This document shows positions 4,591 through 7,508 of a stretch of DNA of 7,508 nucleotides, in pieces. This stretch comes from Chloroflexota bacterium (lineage in GTDB: Bacteria; Chloroflexota; Anaerolineae; Anaerolineales; UBA4823): assembly GCA_030636125.1 (NCBI GenBank), contig DAOVXM010000118.1, forward strand, positions 1-7,508, given 5' to 3'. The translations under genes and the position numbers were made by a program. The notes under the pieces were generated by a model. The model saw only the letters and a program-made list of their open reading frames with translations, ran no database searches and was not told the DNA's origin. Every line of letters starts with the position of its first letter. The stretch's first letter is position 1.

Positions 4591-5616
4591 ATGAGTGTAG
4601 ATGCTGCATCATCTCCACCTGAACTAACACAAGCATCGTCAAACTGCGACCTGTCAGTCGTAATTCCAGTTTTTAATGAAGAGCAGAATTTAAAGCCACT
4701 CTATCAGGAGTTGATGACGGTTCTCGAAGAGCTTGGTTTGTCCTATGAAATTATCTTCATTGATGACGGCAGCCAAGATGCAAGTTATCAGGTCTTAAAA
4801 GAATTGCACACTGAGGACAAGCGGGTTAAGGTAATTAAGTTCCGCCGCAACTTTGGACAAACTGCCTCCTTTGCTGCCGGGTTCGATTTTGCCCAGGGAG
4901 AATTGATCGTCACCCTCGATGCTGACGGTCAAAACGATCCCGCGGATATACCCAAGCTGTTACGCAAATTGAGAGATGGGGATTATGACCTTGTCAATGG
5001 CTGGAGGGTGGACCGCAAAGAACCTTTTGTCCGCCGCTTCGTATCCCGAACGGCGAACTCGCTGATCAACCGTAGTACACAAATCACCATCCACGACCGG
5101 GGATGTTCTCTGAAACTATTTAAGAGAGATCTTGTAAAACATTTACGGCTATACGGGCAATTACACCGCTTCCTTCCGGAATTAGCTAGCACAGTCGGCG
5201 CCCATGTGAGCGAGGTGCCTGTCAACGATCGTGCCCGTGCCCATGGTCAATCAAAATATGGTTCTCTTTCAAGGACTCCACGGGTAATGCTGGACCTGGT
5301 CACCATCATCTATTTTCTCAGCTTTTTTACTAACCCAATGCGATTCTTTGGTACCAGCGCTCTCATTAGTAGCGTCTTAGGTTTTCTAATTGGCTCTATC
5401 CTGGTATTTACAAAAATTTACTACGGGATTAGGGATGGGTGGGCAGGTTTTCACGCGTATGAGATCGGCAATCGCCCGCTGCTACTTTTATCAATCTTTT
5501 TAATATTACTTGGTGTACAGTTTTTTATGATGGGTATTTTGGGGGAAATGATCATGCGTACATACTACGAGGCCCGCGATAAACCCACCTACTATATCCG
5601 GCGTGTGCTGGAATAA
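4591..5616 (+). CDS. Family 2 glycosyltransferase, GtrB/dolichol-phosphate mannosyltransferase-like, with two C-terminal membrane helices
   Basis: The 341-residue protein has a GT-A domain (about 20-235) and two membrane helices (about 253-275 and 297-320). This is the arrangement of GtrB, ArnC-like and DPM1-like enzymes, which move a sugar from a nucleotide donor to a polyprenyl phosphate on the inner membrane face. Visible motifs are VVIPVFNE (23-30), IDDGS (57-61), FGQTASFAAGF (88-98), TLDADGQNDP (108-117) with the metal-binding DxD, DRGCSLKLF (169-177), and RARAHGQSKYG (214-224), the loop that contacts donor and acceptor phosphates. The C-terminal tail, with a TYYEARDKPTYYI segment, is typical of the group. 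AGGAG at 4576-4580 lies 10 bases before the ATG. The sugar and the downstream acceptor cannot be told; no flippase or polymerase gene is next to it. A DUF5680 gene follows after 26 bases, probably on the same transcript. Confidence 0.92.
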   Translation: MSVDAASSPPELTQASSNCDLSVVIPVFNEEQNLKPLYQELMTVLEELGLSYEIIFIDDGSQDASYQVLKELHTEDKRVKVIKFRRNFGQTASFAAGFDFAQGELIVTLDADGQNDPADIPKLLRKLRDGDYDLVNGWRVDRKEPFVRRFVSRTANSLINRSTQITIHDRGCSLKLFKRDLVKHLRLYGQLHRFLPELASTVGAHVSEVPVNDRARAHGQSKYGSLSRTPRVMLDLVTIIYFLSFFTNPMRFFGTSALISSVLGFLIGSILVFTKIYYGIRDGWAGFHAYEIGNRPLLLLSIFLILLGVQFFMMGILGEMIMRTYYEARDKPTYYIRRVLE

Positions 5617-5642
5617 CGCTCAACATCATATGGTGATAAGGA

Positions 5643-6119
5643 ATGGAAAAAGATTATTCAATAAAACAACTCTATACTTTCATCGTTCAAGCCAAAGCCG
5701 CAACCTATGTTGGCGATGGGATAAAATGTCTGGCACACAGACCGGGTTCATTTGATTTAGAGTACCATGATGGACTTTTTTCATACCTGGACAGTTACTT
5801 TGGGGGTGCAGATTTCCTCGGTCAAGAAGTTGTCTACTTCAAATCAAGGCCCGTGTGGGTCATGAACTATTATGGGCGAATTCTCAAGCCCGAATTGATA
5901 AGCGCTGCCGAAGCGGGACAGATATTAAAAGAAAGCCTCTCGCTGATGTACAGGGAAGGCCGATTTCTCGGTGGCTTTGAGCACTCAACTTTAGATGGCA
6001 GCACCTATACAGACACTAGCCAGGGAAAGATAGGATCATTTACAGGCAGGGAATGGATTACTCGCCAAAATGTCAAGGTTTACGAGCTGATATACCATGG
6101 AGGCTTGGTCAAGGAATAA
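5643..6119 (+). CDS. DUF5680 domain protein, function unknown
   Basis: The 158 residues are nearly all one DUF5680 domain, seen as a stand-alone protein and, in other bacteria, fused behind a helix-turn-helix domain. Family-like marks are FIVQAKAATYVGDG (13-26), SFDLEYHDGLFSYLDSYFGG (36-55), GQEVVYF (60-66), PVWVMNYYG (70-78), GSFTGREWI (131-139) and VYELIYHGG (146-154). There is no DNA-binding domain, signal peptide or membrane segment here, so it is likely cytoplasmic. The ATG at 5643 directly follows AAGGA, too close to serve as its ribosome binding site; GGTGAT at 5632-5637 is better placed but weak, so translation may be coupled to the glycosyltransferase, whose stop is 26 bases upstream. 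No biochemical function is known to me. The family call rests on remembered motifs. Confidence 0.75.
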   Translation: MEKDYSIKQLYTFIVQAKAATYVGDGIKCLAHRPGSFDLEYHDGLFSYLDSYFGGADFLGQEVVYFKSRPVWVMNYYGRILKPELISAAEAGQILKESLSLMYREGRFLGGFEHSTLDGSTYTDTSQGKIGSFTGREWITRQNVKVYELIYHGGLVKE

Positions 6120-6155
6120 CCAGTCATATAGTCCACCAGGTAGTCTACTTAAAAT

Positions 6156-6184
6156 TTAACGATCAACCGGTCAATTGTTATAAT
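6156..6184 (+). promoter_or_regulatory. Promoter-like sequence pointing antisense into proA
   Basis: TTAACG (6156-6161, 4 of 6 match) and TATAAT (6179-6184, perfect) are 17 bases apart. Transcription would start near 6191 and run into the 3' end of proA on the opposite strand. No plus-strand gene follows, so it would make an antisense or small RNA. The spacer between the two converging genes (6120-6222) is AT-rich and shows no hairpin terminator, so chance is a fair alternative. Confidence 0.3.
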
Positions 6185-6222
6185 GCGGCAAGAAACGGAA
6201 GATCGAAGCGATTATTAGCCCT

Positions 6223-7473
6223 TTACTCCCTAATAGTGTAATCCCCTCTTACCACCCATTTATAGGTGGTTAATTCCGGAAGACCCATCGGTCCCCGTGC
6301 GTGCAAGCGCTGGGTGCTCACAGCCACCTCAGCGCCCAGGCCAAATTGACCGCCATCGGTAAAGCGGGTACTGGCGTTAATATAAACTGCAGCGGAGTCA
6401 ACCGCATCCACAAACCTGTCGGCATGATCCTGATTGCTGGTGAGGATGCCATCGGAGTGGTGGGTGCTATGTTTGTGGATATGATCCATGGCGGATTCCA
6501 GGTCAGGCACAACTTTCAAGCCCAGAACGAGAGACAACCATTCGGTATCAAAATCATCCAGTCCAGCCGGCTGGACTTCAGGGTGATCCAGCAAAGCAGC
6601 CGCGCTGGGGTCAGCCCGGAAAGAGACACCATCAGCGACCAGGGTTTCCACAACACGCGGTAAGAATTCGGCGGCGATTGATTCGTGGACGAGCAAGGTG
6701 TCAAGTGCATTGCAAACGCTAGGGCGTTGGGTTTTGGCGTTGTGGATCAGAGGCAAGGCTGCTTCCAAGTCCGCATCCGCGTCAACGTAGAGATGGCAGA
6801 TCCCGATCCCACCAGTAATCACAGGGATGGTCGAGTTCTTGCGACAAAACTGGTGTAAACTATTGCCGCCTCGCGGTACGATGACGTCGATATATTCATT
6901 CAGACGCAACATCTCTCCCACCAGTTTCCGGTCCGGGTTATCCACGAACTGGACGCACTCTTCAGGCAAATCGATGGAACATAAAGCAGCTTGTATGATC
7001 GCGACCAAGATACGGTTGCTATGCATGGTTTCTTTTCCGCCTCGCAATATGACCGTGTTGCCTGTTTTTACAGCTAGCGCGGCCACATCAATAGTCACGT
7101 TCGGCCTGGATTCGTAGATCACCCCCAGGACACCCAATGGCACTCTGCGGCGAGACAATTTGAGTCCGTTAGGCAGTGTCCGTTCATCGAATAAGGTACC
7201 GATCGGGTCGGGAAGCGCTGCCAGGGATCGCAGATCAGCAACAAGGCCGGACAGGCGCGATTCATTCAGGGTAAGGCGGTCGATCATGGCTTCGCTCAGC
7301 CTGTTTTCCTGACCCTGCCGAATGTCCTTATCATTGGCTGATCGAACCTGGTCAAACCCGGCTTCCAGCTCGTCAGCGATGACGTTGACAGCCCTTTGTC
7401 GGGTAAGGCTATCTGTTCGGGAGATGACAAAAAAAGCTTCTCGGGCCTGGTGGCCCAGTTGATTGAGGTTCAT
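6223..7473 (-). CDS. proA: Gamma-glutamyl phosphate reductase
   Basis: The 416-residue protein is full-length ProA, the NADPH-dependent enzyme that reduces glutamyl 5-phosphate to glutamate 5-semialdehyde in proline synthesis, in the cytoplasm. It has the aldehyde dehydrogenase fold. Marks are GVIYESRPNVTIDVAALAVK (117-136), VILRGGKE (141-148) for the cofactor, VIVPRGG (197-203), and the catalytic segment NAKTQRPSVCNALDTLLVH (245-263) with Cys254. SDGILTSN (340-347), YINASTRFTDGGQFGLGAE (364-382) and the closing GPMGLPELTTYKWVVRGDYTIR match the family end. No key residue is missing. The ATG at 7473 has only a weak upstream purine run (GGGAT), so it might be translated by coupling. proB usually lies just upstream; only 35 bases remain in the window and they show no coding frame I can assign. 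Confidence 0.96.
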   Translation of the reverse strand: MNLNQLGHQAREAFFVISRTDSLTRQRAVNVIADELEAGFDQVRSANDKDIRQGQENRLSEAMIDRLTLNESRLSGLVADLRSLAALPDPIGTLFDERTLPNGLKLSRRRVPLGVLGVIYESRPNVTIDVAALAVKTGNTVILRGGKETMHSNRILVAIIQAALCSIDLPEECVQFVDNPDRKLVGEMLRLNEYIDVIVPRGGNSLHQFCRKNSTIPVITGGIGICHLYVDADADLEAALPLIHNAKTQRPSVCNALDTLLVHESIAAEFLPRVVETLVADGVSFRADPSAAALLDHPEVQPAGLDDFDTEWLSLVLGLKVVPDLESAMDHIHKHSTHHSDGILTSNQDHADRFVDAVDSAAVYINASTRFTDGGQFGLGAEVAVSTQRLHARGPMGLPELTTYKWVVRGDYTIRE

Positions 7474-7508
7474 AACTTTATCCCGGGTGAATAAGCTGAT
7501 TAGAGCAA

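Noticed and set aside
6301..6663. 120-codon plus-strand ORF inside proA
   Set aside because: It lies wholly antisense to an intact proA and looks like a translation of its complement. The nearby antisense promoter candidate is not enough to make it a gene.

Overview
The window reads like an ordinary stretch of chromosome from a free-living bacterium, probably a member of the Chloroflexota (Anaerolineae-like). That placement is inference. It rests mainly on the lipoprotein with a long Thr/Pro stalk full of TPTAT-type repeats, a style common in that phylum, and on the mixed company of a YbaK-type deacylase, a C39-like peptidase and a DUF5680 protein. There is no sign of a phage, insertion sequence, CRISPR array or tRNA.

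Layout. Bases 1-492 (+) are the C-terminal part of a papain-like/C39-like cysteine peptidase domain that is cut by the window edge. Bases 640-1107 (+) encode a YbaK/EbsC aminoacyl-tRNA deacylase with a strong ribosome binding site. A convergent gene-poor stretch of about 600 bases follows, holding several perfect inverted repeats and one doubtful small ORF. On the minus strand lie a secreted lipoprotein with a CBM9-like domain (1716-2729) and a CyuA-type L-cysteine desulfidase (2946-4265). A divergent, regulation-dense region of about 325 bases separates cyuA from a plus-strand pair: a GtrB/DPM-like family 2 glycosyltransferase (4591-5616) and a DUF5680 protein (5643-6119), 26 bases apart. The window closes with proA on the minus strand (6223-7473), convergent to the DUF5680 gene; its start is 35 bases from the window end.

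How the genes work together. They do not form one obvious pathway. CyuA breaks cysteine down to pyruvate, sulfide and ammonia. ProA makes glutamate semialdehyde for proline. The YbaK protein proofreads mischarged tRNA. The glycosyltransferase probably loads a sugar onto a polyprenyl phosphate at the membrane, and the lipoprotein probably binds polysaccharide at the cell surface. Only the glycosyltransferase/DUF5680 pair looks like an operon; the remainder look like single-gene units.

I did not find a convincing undescribed system. The most interesting signals are regulatory and lie between cyuA and the glycosyltransferase. They are three GAATAT repeats at an exact 21-base pitch, a cyuA promoter with a palindrome over its -35 box, and a cyuA leader whose hairpin carries both a copy of the Shine-Dalgarno sequence and its complement.
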